Source: Atopobiaceae bacterium
Lineage (GTDB): Bacteria; Actinomycetota; Coriobacteriia; Coriobacteriales; Atopobiaceae
Length of the DNA: 33,535 bases
Direction: 5' to 3'
Assembly: GCA_017545665.1 (NCBI GenBank)
Contig: JAFWKQ010000035.1
Location: 1-33,535, forward strand
This document shows positions 25,050-32,952 of this stretch, piece by piece; the first letter of the stretch is position 1; every line of letters starts with the position of its first letter. The notes under the pieces were generated by a model. It made no database searches and was not told the origin of the DNA. It saw nothing but the letters and a program-made list of their open reading frames with translations. Both the position numbers and the translations under genes were made by a program.

Positions 25050-25131
25050 AAGGCACCTCCAATCATCGGTTGCACGGTCATCCATGCCGTGCCGACATTG
25101 ATTGTGGGCCTTAAGGCGCTACTTGCGACCT

Positions 25132-25160
25132 GGTGTCCATACGCCGCGGAACGGTGTCCA
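25132..25160. repeat. Probable IS21 end with repeated GGTGTCCA
   Basis: GGTGTCCA occurs at 25132-25139 and again at 25153-25160, upstream of istA. Multiple short repeats at the ends are typical of IS21-type elements. The boundary of the element is therefore placed near 25160. Confidence 0.5.
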
Positions 25161-25284
25161 CTAATCTACGTAGAGCCGTTCAGAAGCTGACGGAATATAG
25201 ATCGGTGGATTTTGTAATTCTGTACGATTTAAGTCGTATTAACCAAGGGATGAGACGGAGATCAATCAGATGCTACGGCCGCCA

Positions 25285-25358
25285 GTTGCGCAAGCTCATA
25301 TTGGACGAGGTGCTAACCTTTCCTCATCAGAAGCGGAAGGGCCGCTTCGAGATAAAGG
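25285..25358 (+). promoter_or_regulatory. TTGCGCAA site 9 and structured leader of the second Cys-rich gene
   Basis: GTTGCGCAAGCTC is identical to the copy at 22393, followed at the same spacing by TAACCT (25314-25319) and by the stem CCTTTCC (25317-25323)/GGAAGGG (25335-25341) around the loop TCATCAGAAGC. Relative to copy A the stem bases differ but pairing is kept (one C-G becomes T-A, one T-A becomes T-G). The AGCGG/CCGCT alternative stem is also kept, and CCTTT can pair with AAAGG of the ribosome site (25354-25358). Confidence 0.5.
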
Positions 25359-25370
25359 AGAGTGAGAGCC

Positions 25371-25544
25371 ATGGCAATTGAATGTCCAGACTGCAGGGAC
25401 TGCTCGCGGTACGCAACCGATGCATACAAACCCTACTGTGGTATCGCAAACCGCGAGATCAGCAGGAGCGACTTCGAATGGTATTGCAAGAGGTACCCCG
25501 AGTACCAGCAGTGTCCGATTCGCCGCAGCTACTTCGGGCGGTAA
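25371..25544 (+). CDS. 57-residue Cys-rich protein, copy B
   Basis: A paralogue of copy A at 22479, with the same five cysteines (5, 8, 23, 39, 48) plus an extra Cys11. Eight substitutions are seen by hand: R11C, V24G, Q27N, F37W, H46Q, N53S, H54Y and Q57R. The start follows AAAGGAG. The two genes and their leaders form a duplicated unit of about 260-270 bp, now separated by IS1182, IS1634 and IS21 debris. The function is unknown; a metal-binding regulator or redox protein would fit the cysteine spacing. Confidence 0.8.
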   Translation: MAIECPDCRDCSRYATDAYKPYCGIANREISRSDFEWYCKRYPEYQQCPIRRSYFGR

Positions 25545-25610
25545 GGCAAGGGACGATAGCCGTCTGCCAAAGACGCTCCTAGGGAGACGCCCGCTGCCTG
25601 TTTTGAACTG

Positions 25611-25643
25611 CCTCCCATTTCTTGGACATTGAGAAATGGGAGG
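25611..25643 (+). promoter_or_regulatory. Hairpin hiding the orfA ribosome site
   Basis: A perfect 12-bp stem, CCTCCCATTTCT (25611-25622) with AGAAATGGGAGG (25632-25643), is followed by TTTTCT. The right arm contains the GGGAGG ribosome site of orfA (ATG 25650). Transcripts entering from outside would fold and block translation, or terminate at the T-run. Confidence 0.65.
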
Positions 25644-25649
25644 TTTTCT

Positions 25650-26171
25650 ATGGCGGCAGACATGAGGGTCAAATACGATGTTGCCCTAAGAAAGAAGGCG
25701 GCCGATCTCTTCGCTAGGGGGCTTGGCTACACGGCCGTGTCGTCCGAGCTCGGAATGCCGAAGAGAACGGTAAAGGGGTGGCAGCGCATGTTCCGCGCCA
25801 CCGGAGCGGAGGGGTTGCTCGACGTGGGTGGGTCGCAGTCTGGCTACAGCTTCGAAACGAGGGTGGCCGCAGCGAGATCGGTGGTCGACGAGGGGCTGAC
25901 GAGGTCCGAGGCGATGGCGCGCTTCGGGATCAGGTCCGAGTCCCCAATCGCGAGGTGGGTCAAGGCGTACCGCGCGGGAGGCGCAGAGGCGCTCAGGCCG
26001 AAACCGAAGGGAAGGCCGAGGGGGTCGGGGTCCAAGCCCAGGAAGCTCACGCGCGAGCAGGAGCTCGAGCGCCAGGTCGCGAGGCTCGAGGCGGAGGTCG
26101 CCTACTTAAAAAAATCGATAGCCCTGAAGGCGGAGAAGCGCTCTCGAACCGCGAAAGAGCCGCGGTCGTGA
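25650..26171 (+). CDS. IS3-family transposase orfA (helix-turn-helix protein)
   Basis: 173 residues with two helix-turn-helix units (LRKKAADLFARGLGYTAVSS, then MPKRTVKGWQ; and SVVDEGLTRSEAMARFGI, then SPIARWVKAYRAGG), a basic linker KPKGRPRGSGSKPRK and a coiled-coil LEREVxxLEAEVAYLKK-type end. OrfA binds the element's ends and, by frameshifting, forms the N-terminus of the transposase. ATG 25650 follows GGGAGG. Codon 153 onwards contains the A7 slip site. Confidence 0.8.
   Translation: MAADMRVKYDVALRKKAADLFARGLGYTAVSSELGMPKRTVKGWQRMFRATGAEGLLDVGGSQSGYSFETRVAAARSVVDEGLTRSEAMARFGIRSESPIARWVKAYRAGGAEALRPKPKGRPRGSGSKPRKLTREQELERQVARLEAEVAYLKKSIALKAEKRSRTAKEPRS
26108..26114 (+). other. A7 slippery site for -1 ribosomal frameshifting
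   Basis: TTA-AAA-AAA-TCG in orfA has seven A in a row. A -1 shift leads into the orfB frame (KKIDSPEGGEALSNRERAAV), the usual means of making OrfAB in IS3 elements. Confidence 0.7.
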
Positions 26172-26397
26172 GCGAGCTTTCAGGGCAGTACCCGCTCTCC
26201 GACCTGCTTGACGCAGCAGGCCTCCCCAGGTCGAGCTACTACTACTCGATCGCGCACCCCAAGGCCCCGACCAGGCCAGAGCTCTGGGACAAGGCGGCCG
26301 AGATCTTCTCGCGCACGGCGAACGGGTGCGGGCACAGGCAGATAGCCATGTGCCTGCGCGCCGAGGAGGGCGTCACGATAGCGAACAAGACCGTGCT
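26109..26397 (+). pseudogene. IS3-family transposase orfB, truncated
   Basis: In the -1 frame the sequence reads SGQYPLSDLLDAAGLPRSSYYY and ANGCGHRQIAMCLRAEEG, typical of the HTH_21-type region at the start of OrfB. It stops after IANKTVL, where the second IS3 element begins. None of the DDE integrase core is present, so this copy cannot transpose by itself. Confidence 0.75.
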
Positions 26398-26428
26398 TGG
26401 AATGGCAACCCTTTTCGGGACAATTTTT

Positions 26429-27276
26429 TCAGAGACTCAGCCCTGCCAGCCTGAACTCGACCGGGCTCATGTAGTTGAGCGTCGAGTGCAGCCTCTCGTT
26501 GTTGTACCACCACACGTAGTCGTTGAGCCTCACCTGCAGCTCGCCCAGGTCGCCGAACTCCTCGCCCCAGACCATCTCGGCCTTCAGCGACTTGTTGGTG
26601 GACTCGTCCACCGCGTTGTCGAAGGGGCAGCCCTTCTTCGAGAGCGACCTCTCGATCCCGAAGACCTCCAGCATCTCGTCGATCCTCTGGTTGTCGAACT
26701 CGCTCCCGCGGTCGGTGTGGAAAACTTTTATGTCATATAGGGGGAACGCGACCGTGGCGAAGGCGGCCATGACCAGCGCCGCGTCCTTGCGCTCGGACGC
26801 GGCATGGCCGACGATCTCGCGGTTGTAGAGGTCGATCAGCAGGCAGACGTAGCACCACGCCTTGCCCGCGCGCACGTAGGTGAGGTCGCTGCACACGTGG
26901 GTGTGCGGCGCGTGGCCGTCGAACTCGCGGCCGAGCACGTTGGGCGTCGGGGCCTCGTTGGGCTTCGTCGGGTGAGGCCTGAACGACTTGCGCTGGTAGC
27001 GGCTCCTGAGCCCCTGCGACCGCATCGACCTGCGGATCCTCCTCCTGCTGGCCACTATGCCCCTCCTCTCCAGGGCCCTCTTTATCCTGCGGGCGCCGTA
27101 GCGGCGCGAGCTCCTCTCGAACTCCTCGCGCACGGCCCCGTCTATGGGGTCGGCCTCCTCGACGGGGTCCCCCTCGTCCCTGAGCCTGTAGTAGGTCGAC
27201 CTGGGCACGCCTAGTATCTCGCACTGCGCCGATATCGGATATGTGTCGGCGTTCTCACGTATCGCGGCTACTTTCG
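26429..27276 (-). CDS. IS3-family transposase orfB (DDE integrase core)
   Basis: Read in the -1 frame from the orfA end (KVAAIRENADTYPISAQCEI, then LGVPRSTYYRL), it contains an HTH_21-type region (RRYGARRIKRALERRGI) and the rve integrase core with CSDLTYV (Asp), FHTDRGSEF (Asp) and NAVDESTNKSLKAE (Glu), ending WYNNERLHSTLNYMSPVEF. All catalytic residues are present. The free-standing GTG start at 27208 is less likely than production as an OrfAB fusion. Confidence 0.85.
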
Positions 27277-27555
27277 AGCGAATATCAGCGCGGCCGTTCT
27301 TGAAACCTCCACCTCCATCCTGAGCTGCTTGTTCTCCCTCTCGAGCTCGAGGATCCGCTCCTGCTCGGGCGTCCTGTTGTCCGCCGCCCTGGTCGAGCCG
27401 TTCTCGTGTATCGCCCTGATCCAGCGGTGCACGGTGGAGTGGGCCAGGTCGTACTCCCTCTCTATCTCTCCCACGGACTTTCCGTTGTCGTGCAGCTGCA
27501 CGATCTGCCGCTTGAACTCCTCACTGAACTTCCTGGGGTGCCTGGGGTCTGCCAT
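27268..27555 (-). CDS. IS3-family transposase orfA
   Basis: 95 residues. The start follows GGAGAAAGGAAG. A helix-turn-helix (FSEEFKRQIVQLHDNGKSVG, then EIEREYDLAHSTVHRWI) is followed by a leucine-zipper-like helix (LELERENKQLRMEVEV). It overlaps the orfB frame at CGAAAGTAG, where a -1 shift joins the two. Confidence 0.85.
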   Translation of the reverse strand: MADPRHPRKFSEEFKRQIVQLHDNGKSVGEIEREYDLAHSTVHRWIRAIHENGSTRAADNRTPEQERILELERENKQLRMEVEVSRTAALIFARK

Positions 27556-27622
27556 TCCGGGACTTCCTTTCTCCTGTCTCCTTGTCCCTCTTCAAACTGT
27601 CCCATTCATTGTAACCATTCCA

Positions 27623-27778
27623 CCTAACGACCTCGTCGTGGATGGTGGACGCCGACCTCCCGAGGTCCCTCGCGATCGACCTGCAGGACGTTCCCCTGTC
27701 GAGCGCGTGCTCTATCGCCTTCCTCTCCCTCAGGTCGATCCTGCGGTAGGACGCCCTCTTCCTCTTCTTCCTTGCCAA
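27623..27778 (-). pseudogene. IS30-family transposase, N-terminal fragment
   Basis: From a TTG start at 27778 (AAAGGA site) it encodes the IS30 helix-turn-helix region: YRRIDLRERKAIEHALDRGT, then SCRSIARDLGRSASTIHDEVV. The next codons belong to the IS3 end, so about 50 of the usual 300 or more residues remain. The continuing open frame to 27521 is a chance fusion with IS3 DNA. Confidence 0.75.
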
Positions 27779-27784
27779 CTCAAA

Positions 27785-27830
27785 ATCCTTTCGCTCGGGC
27801 GGGCTGGATGCCCGCCACCCGCGAAAGGAT
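27785..27830 (-). promoter_or_regulatory. Hairpin over the IS30 transposase ribosome site
   Basis: Outer stem ATCCTTTCGC/GCGAAAGGAT (10 bp) and inner stem GGCGGGC/GCCCGCC (7 bp) form a long hairpin just upstream of the TTG start on the minus strand. The outer stem includes the AAAGGA ribosome site. As with the IS3 element, this would limit translation of read-through transcripts. Confidence 0.6.
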
Positions 27831-27982
27831 GCGCTTGCGCGCAGGACTCATCCGTACGCGTTCGGCTGTCTAATGAGAAAGAAGAATGCGTTCGGTTGAG
27901 CTCGCAACTCAACCACGGAATAATATTTACTGCCTGTAACCTGTCACTCATTCTTTGCTGGGGTTTTCTTGGTGGGCACGTG

Positions 27983-27988
27983 TATAAT
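27983..27988 (+). promoter_or_regulatory. Candidate -10 box of the HerA-like operon
   Basis: A consensus TATAAT lies 62 bp before the first start codon of the operon. No clear -35 box is seen at 16-18 bp. No TTGCGCAA site occurs here. Confidence 0.5.
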
Positions 27989-28049
27989 TGGATAGGTTTA
28001 GGGTCGGCGATAAAGCGTACTTTTTGAGTATGCTCGTGGAGGTCATGGG

Positions 28050-28670
28050 ATGCTGAAACTCGATAAGAAGAAGAGCAGCTCGATCCGCGTTGCCATCTTT
28101 GAGCCTCCAAGTTCTACAAACACTAGCGGGGTGGGCGGCATGAGAAGATCACTTGCAAGAAACATAGATGGGATTCACGATTCAAGCTCAATTCGACGTG
28201 AGCTCGACGATCGGAGGGATGAGTTCGACGAATTGGAAGAGCTTGGTGCGGAGTACAGAGACTCTGTCGATTCGATTAACGAGAACATCGTGGCCTTGGA
28301 GAATGCGCAAAGCATCGATGAGGCTGAGAGACGCGCCAGAATTCGAGAGCTGGTTCTTGTGAGGGAAGCTCTACTGCGTGAAGAGCAGGAAGACGTGGAG
28401 CGGCCTCAGGATGAGATTATCGATGAAATGAGTCGACTGGAAGATAGTGCCAGTGATGCAAGCGGTGAGCATGACCGGATTCTCGCTTCATTTAGGGAAG
28501 CAGATGAGCATGGACATGCAGATATGGCTGCAACGAGAGAAAAGCTTGAGGGGGAACAGACAGCTCTTGACAAGCTACGCGAAGAAACTGCGGCGAAGGC
28601 CGATGCGTTCAGAAAGTCGCTAGAAGAACAGCGTGCTTATATGCTGCGTGAGGCCATGCGGAGATCATAG
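28050..28670 (+). CDS. Coiled-coil protein, first gene of the HerA-like operon
   Basis: 206 residues beginning at ATG 28050 after GGAGGT. After a ~50-residue lead the protein is almost entirely charged heptad-like helix (SSSIRRELDDRRDEFDELEE, ENIVALENAQSIDEAERRAR, and so on), very rich in Glu/Arg/Asp. No membrane helix or catalytic motif is seen. It ends two bases before the ATPase start, so the products are probably made together and may bind each other. I do not recognise a named family. An internal ATG at 28140 is possible but has a weak ribosome site. Confidence 0.7.
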   Translation: MLKLDKKKSSSIRVAIFEPPSSTNTSGVGGMRRSLARNIDGIHDSSSIRRELDDRRDEFDELEELGAEYRDSVDSINENIVALENAQSIDEAERRARIRELVLVREALLREEQEDVERPQDEIIDEMSRLEDSASDASGEHDRILASFREADEHGHADMAATREKLEGEQTALDKLREETAAKADAFRKSLEEQRAYMLREAMRRS

Positions 28671-28672
28671 GC

Positions 28673-31279
28673 ATGGCTGAACTTTGGTATGAAGTGAGGG
28701 AAATCCCTGATCTCACGCTCAATAAATATCAAAGCTTATCCGACACAGGTGTCGAAGGCGTACTCCTGCGTCACTCGTCATTTCTGCGGCAGTGGCATGG
28801 AATATGCGTCGAGGCAAGTGCATCCTTACATCTGCTTTATCTTTATTTACCTAATGAAGTATCTGGTCGAAGGTTAAAGCTATACCTAGCAATGCAAGGT
28901 GACGCGGGCGTCCTAGATGAACTGCGCATTCTGCTGCCGGTGTCACCACTCAGCTCATTCTATGTGTTCACCCCTACGAATGCGCCCGATGCACAATTTA
29001 CGGCAGGGGCGACAATTACCAAACGCGAACGAGTTGCGGATATCTATCATCCACTTGCAGACGAGCTACTCCGTGTACATTATGTGCCCCGCTTTGAGAC
29101 CGACCAATCTGCCAGGTTACATGACCTGTGGTCTACAATGAACGCAATTGCCAGCTCTCACTCGGGTGGGGAGCGGGTTGGCTTTCGCGTGGATTTATTC
29201 CCTTTAACCGAGCATGGCGAGACAAGGGCGGCTCTCGCACCGGTATTGCGTGTGTTAAGGGGCGACCAGTCCGTAAAGCTAACCTCCGACACTCCCGACA
29301 TCAAGACTGACGACATGGCCAGGCAGATATGTGATGTGGTTGAGGATTGGATCGAAGACGTAGAGACATCTCCATGCTATAGGATGAATGTATATGGCTT
29401 CGCATCAACGGACTTCCATGCAAAACTGATGCTGATTGCAGCAGGTTCAGAAGCTCTGCTGAGTGGAGACTATGAAGTCACACCCATTAGATTCGATTCC
29501 ACCGGATACCTAACAGTCAGGAGCCGATTCGCCGATGGCCCCTTTGATTACTGCCGCTACCCAGGTAACGCGGCATTGCCGCAGTGGCCCTCAACCTACA
29601 CGCTCGAGCAGGTAGAGCCATTCTTTCGGCTTCCTGCGCTATATGACGGTGAGGGCATTGAGATCCCTAAGGAAAGCACGTCCATCTCTCAGGATGAAGG
29701 CATTCTCCTCGGAAGAGACGTCTTCTCTCACGAAGTGAACTTTCCAGTGGGCGATCTGCCCCGTCATGCCTTGTTTACCGGCATGCCGGGCTCAGGAAAA
29801 ACAAACACCATGCTGCATATGGCAACGGAACTCCATGGGAGGGGGATTCCTTTCCTCATTCTTGAACCGGCGAAGAAAGAGTACAGGTCGTTGCTGTTAC
29901 GCAACGACATGAAGGACGTCTATCTTTTTTCGCCACACCTATGCAGTAACTTTCCATTACGAGTGAACCCCCTTGAGTTCCCGATCGGCGTGAGGCTAAG
30001 CGAGCACATAGAGGCTCTGCTGGAAGTGTTTGAAGGGTCTTTTGAGCTTCAGGGGTCTACGAGAAAGTTCCTCAGCAGCGCGATTGAGAGGTCGTATCGC
30101 GATCTAGGGTGGGACGTTGAAGACGTTAACGCGGGAGGCTCTGATCGCTCCTTTCCGACTTTGAGTGACGTGCAGGATAGATTAGCCATTGAGATTGACG
30201 AATCGGACTATGACGCGGAACTCAAGGGCAACCTGCGCTCCTTCTTACAGGTGAGGCTTGGCGGTTTGCTTGAACGCGACGCTGGCGAGCTCTTTGGTGC
30301 GTGCATCTCCACGATTGAGCCATCATGCTGGATCAAGGAGTCGGCAATCATCGAGCTCGAGGTTCTGGGTGAGCACGCAAAGAACTTCCTGGTGCTCCTT
30401 CTTTGCCACTACGTGTTTGAGACCTTGCGTGCAGACCCAAAGGGCGGGGTTGACGAGTCCGAACGCTTAATGCCCACAAGACACGTAGTCTTCATCGAAG
30501 AGGCCCACAACATCATAGCTCCGACAACGTTGCAGCCGGGCGGTGACACCGTTGATCCGAAAATCGCAGCAACATCGTACATCGTCAAGATGCTTGCAGA
30601 GGTGCGAGCGCTGAGGGAAGCCATCATCATTGCGGATCAGCTTCCCACGGCCCTCGCTCCCGAAGTAACGAAGAACACCGGATTGAAAGTAGTGCATCGA
30701 CTCGGTGCCGCCGATGACCGGGAGCAAGTTGGTGCGGCTATAGCGGCCTCATCCGTACAGCTAGAACAGATGGCGACTCTGTCGACTGGTCAAGCATTCG
30801 TGTTTCACGAGCACACCATGAGACCCTTCCAGGTTTCGATTGAAAAGTGGGGCGGAGCAGAAGTCGCACTCGACGCGAGTGACGATCACTTGCTCTTCGA
30901 ATATTGTCGTGGGCGTAAGCAGACACAAGAATCTGTGCTTTACGCGCTAAAGAATTATATGCTCGGGCCGCTAAATGCTGCATTGAAAAAGCTTGTAAGC
31001 GTGAGCGATCATGCGAAGTTGCTGGCAACTCATACTGACATGCGTCTACGCGATTGTTTGAGAGTGCGTGAAGAATCCGAAGCCGCCATATCGGCGATAA
31101 CGCTCGCAATGCACAAGTTCCAGTCAATGTCGTCGTTGCTAGAGCTTTCCGAGTCTACGGATGAGAGGGTCCTCGGACTCGCAGCAATGATCGAAGAGAC
31201 TGCGAAAGGTGGCTATGAGGACGCCTTGGGAATCCGACGCACTATCGAAGAGGTTATCGACGGCCATCTAAGCCGCTGA
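28673..31279 (+). CDS. HerA/DUF87-like P-loop ATPase
   Basis: 868 residues. The N-terminal ~340 residues are unrecognised. At ILLGRDVFSHEVNFPVGDL a HerA-type core begins, with Walker A GMPGSGKT (370-377) and the strand PFLILEPAKKEY, as in DUF87 hexameric translocases. Walker B is HVVFIEEAHNII (604-615). An arginine-finger-like LREAIIIADQLPTAL and NTGLKVVHRLG follow, again as in HerA/VirB4-type ATPases. Such proteins pump or remodel DNA and recur in bacterial defence pairs with nucleases or effectors. No nuclease domain is visible in this protein. The C-terminal ~130 residues are helical. Confidence 0.8.
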   Translation: MAELWYEVREIPDLTLNKYQSLSDTGVEGVLLRHSSFLRQWHGICVEASASLHLLYLYLPNEVSGRRLKLYLAMQGDAGVLDELRILLPVSPLSSFYVFTPTNAPDAQFTAGATITKRERVADIYHPLADELLRVHYVPRFETDQSARLHDLWSTMNAIASSHSGGERVGFRVDLFPLTEHGETRAALAPVLRVLRGDQSVKLTSDTPDIKTDDMARQICDVVEDWIEDVETSPCYRMNVYGFASTDFHAKLMLIAAGSEALLSGDYEVTPIRFDSTGYLTVRSRFADGPFDYCRYPGNAALPQWPSTYTLEQVEPFFRLPALYDGEGIEIPKESTSISQDEGILLGRDVFSHEVNFPVGDLPRHALFTGMPGSGKTNTMLHMATELHGRGIPFLILEPAKKEYRSLLLRNDMKDVYLFSPHLCSNFPLRVNPLEFPIGVRLSEHIEALLEVFEGSFELQGSTRKFLSSAIERSYRDLGWDVEDVNAGGSDRSFPTLSDVQDRLAIEIDESDYDAELKGNLRSFLQVRLGGLLERDAGELFGACISTIEPSCWIKESAIIELEVLGEHAKNFLVLLLCHYVFETLRADPKGGVDESERLMPTRHVVFIEEAHNIIAPTTLQPGGDTVDPKIAATSYIVKMLAEVRALREAIIIADQLPTALAPEVTKNTGLKVVHRLGAADDREQVGAAIAASSVQLEQMATLSTGQAFVFHEHTMRPFQVSIEKWGGAEVALDASDDHLLFEYCRGRKQTQESVLYALKNYMLGPLNAALKKLVSVSDHAKLLATHTDMRLRDCLRVREESEAAISAITLAMHKFQSMSSLLELSESTDERVLGLAAMIEETAKGGYEDALGIRRTIEEVIDGHLSR

Positions 31280-31302
31280 TATAAGCACTAGTAGGAGGTT
31301 AT

Positions 31303-32952
31303 ATGGAAGCTTGTTGCATGATTGTGGTCGTGATTTTCGCGATTTGGGGACTATCAGAAATGGCGAAGACTGCTAACGAGGCGGAGACAGCGCGAAAACG
31401 CCGATTCGAGTCGCAGAAAAGTACAGTGAATAGTCAGCTTAGTCAGATGTCCGACCTGATTGATCGCTATGATCGAGACTCAAACCATGGTGATATTGAT
31501 ATTGAGATTGCGAAGCGCATACGTTCAGAGTATGGCTCTTCGGCAAGCAGCAACCTTGACTCATATATGCAAACACTCATCAGAGATGTCAGCGAAATAA
31601 AGAATCTCTTCGAAGAGCTGCAAAAGAGCATGAAGAACGCCATTAGCTGCAGCAAGGGTGCTGAGACCGCCCCTTTGAGCTCACTGTATGACCAGAAGAA
31701 GCATGAGATTACTCGTAAGCTCGCCGAGATGCAGCAGATTAATGAGCGGTGCCAGGCACGGCGCAAAGAAGCCTTGTCGTTTAGCCTCGGACTATCAAAA
31801 GTTAAGCCTTTTATAATGTCTGAAGACTACGGCCATCCAGATAAGACGACCCTTACAAATATCGACGAATTGGCAGCTAGTGGTATCTCAATTGAAGGGA
31901 ATCATTACTCAAGGGATGATCTGCTTAACTCCTGGGAGGCAGCGCTCAATGCAAACTCCCTGAGCTCAATCCTAAAGATAAGAATTGATGTGCTTAAGCA
32001 CATCGCATTCTCTTTCGCGCGCATAAAGCCCATCGATCCCCAGTGCATAGATCGCTGCTCACAAATCTTCAGCACTCTTGCCGGGAAAGACTCGCTGGAC
32101 ATTTACCTCGCCGACCTATATGCGAAAAAACAACTTGGAAACGACTCAGCCGTTAGAAGCGCAATCTCCGACTTCCTGCGCAAGCAAGGAACAGCTAAAT
32201 CTGACTGGCTTAGCACCATCGCCTCTTTCCTTATGTGGATTGAGTCTTACCAGCCAGAACGTGATGTTCTGCAGTTCATGCTTGCTGAGGGCGTGGCTAT
32301 GAACCAAAAGGCTCAGGAACGCTTGCACTTTCTTTCTATGAGCGGGGACGCGCCGCTAGTTATGTCTATTGATACCGATGACGACGTTCTTCATTTTGAT
32401 ACGTCTTCCCTGCATTGGGACGATAAGAACATCATTTCATTCTTTGACAACCTTCTATTCCAAGAGCGTCAACTAGATTACGCGCTTGCGATCCGTGAAG
32501 AGGATCAAGGTCTTGGTGTGCCAACTGGCTTTGTTATGCCTGATAGGGATGTCTACCTGTCACAAGTCAATGAGGTGTTTGATGAGGAATACGCCGGTGA
32601 CGTACATACCACGGACAGGAAATGCGTGGCACTGGCGAGCGGTGTGCAGGAGTCAATAGACGCAATCCTTGTCTCGCCGACAAACTATCCGGAAATGGCT
32701 ATCGCTGCGATAACAGAGCGAATTGGGAAGAAGCTGAACATCAAGTTTTATACGCTCTATGTCCCATCTGGCAGTACGGATAAAGATAAGGCTGGTGTTC
32801 TGTCTCTCTCAAAGAAGCTCAATCCCATCATTGCCATGTGGGAGGACGGATTAAAACAAACTATGTTAAAGACGATTGAGCGCATGCTGAACAACCAGAG
32901 CAGCCCAAAGCCAGCTGATACTAGCCTTACGGGTGAAACGCCTGTTTTCTAA
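31303..32952 (+). CDS. Membrane-anchored coiled-coil protein of unknown function
   Basis: 549 residues from ATG 31303, which has an AGGAGGT site. It has an N-terminal membrane helix (about 5-20, CCMIVVVIFAIWGLSEM), then long coiled-coil segments (about 25-165), a helical repeat-like middle and a mixed C-terminal domain (about 370-530; EEDQGLGVPTGFVMPDRDVY and LASGVQESIDAILVSPTNYP). The base composition is clearly more AT-rich than the kinase region. It lies 23 bases after the ATPase. By position it may be the membrane effector or anchor of the ATPase system; no enzyme motif is recognised. Confidence 0.7.
   Translation: MEACCMIVVVIFAIWGLSEMAKTANEAETARKRRFESQKSTVNSQLSQMSDLIDRYDRDSNHGDIDIEIAKRIRSEYGSSASSNLDSYMQTLIRDVSEIKNLFEELQKSMKNAISCSKGAETAPLSSLYDQKKHEITRKLAEMQQINERCQARRKEALSFSLGLSKVKPFIMSEDYGHPDKTTLTNIDELAASGISIEGNHYSRDDLLNSWEAALNANSLSSILKIRIDVLKHIAFSFARIKPIDPQCIDRCSQIFSTLAGKDSLDIYLADLYAKKQLGNDSAVRSAISDFLRKQGTAKSDWLSTIASFLMWIESYQPERDVLQFMLAEGVAMNQKAQERLHFLSMSGDAPLVMSIDTDDDVLHFDTSSLHWDDKNIISFFDNLLFQERQLDYALAIREEDQGLGVPTGFVMPDRDVYLSQVNEVFDEEYAGDVHTTDRKCVALASGVQESIDAILVSPTNYPEMAIAAITERIGKKLNIKFYTLYVPSGSTDKDKAGVLSLSKKLNPIIAMWEDGLKQTMLKTIERMLNNQSSPKPADTSLTGETPVF

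Larger units (their letters stand above)
25604..26397 (+). mobile_element. IS3-family element (IS150-like group), 5' part only
   Basis: The left end probably starts at TGAACTGCCTCCCATTTCTTGGACA-like sequence at 25604, the form known from IS150-type ends (TG-x-ACTG, CCC, TTGGAC). It carries a complete orfA, a slippery A7 and the first ~95 codons of orfB. It is cut at 26397 by a second IS3-family element; the remaining orfB and right end are not found in the window. Confidence 0.7.
26398..27622 (-). mobile_element. Apparently intact IS3-family element
   Basis: Ends: TGGAATGG at 26398-26405 and CCATTCCA at 27615-27622. Further matches inside each end (GGGACA near both) support imperfect terminal inverted repeats. 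The length of 1225 bp is usual for IS3. Both orfA and orfB are open and the DDE triad is visible. Flanking bases do not show a clear 3-4-bp duplication: the left flank is another IS3 element and the right flank an IS30 fragment, which suggests an adjacent deletion or recombination after insertion. Confidence 0.75.

Noticed and set aside
24432..25085. A complete 217-residue IS21 protein
   Set aside because: After PGDLGEF the frame reads IS1634 DNA out of frame, so the C-terminal part is artificial.
27521..27778. An 85-residue intact protein
   Set aside because: Only the first ~50 residues match IS30; the rest is IS3 end sequence read by chance.
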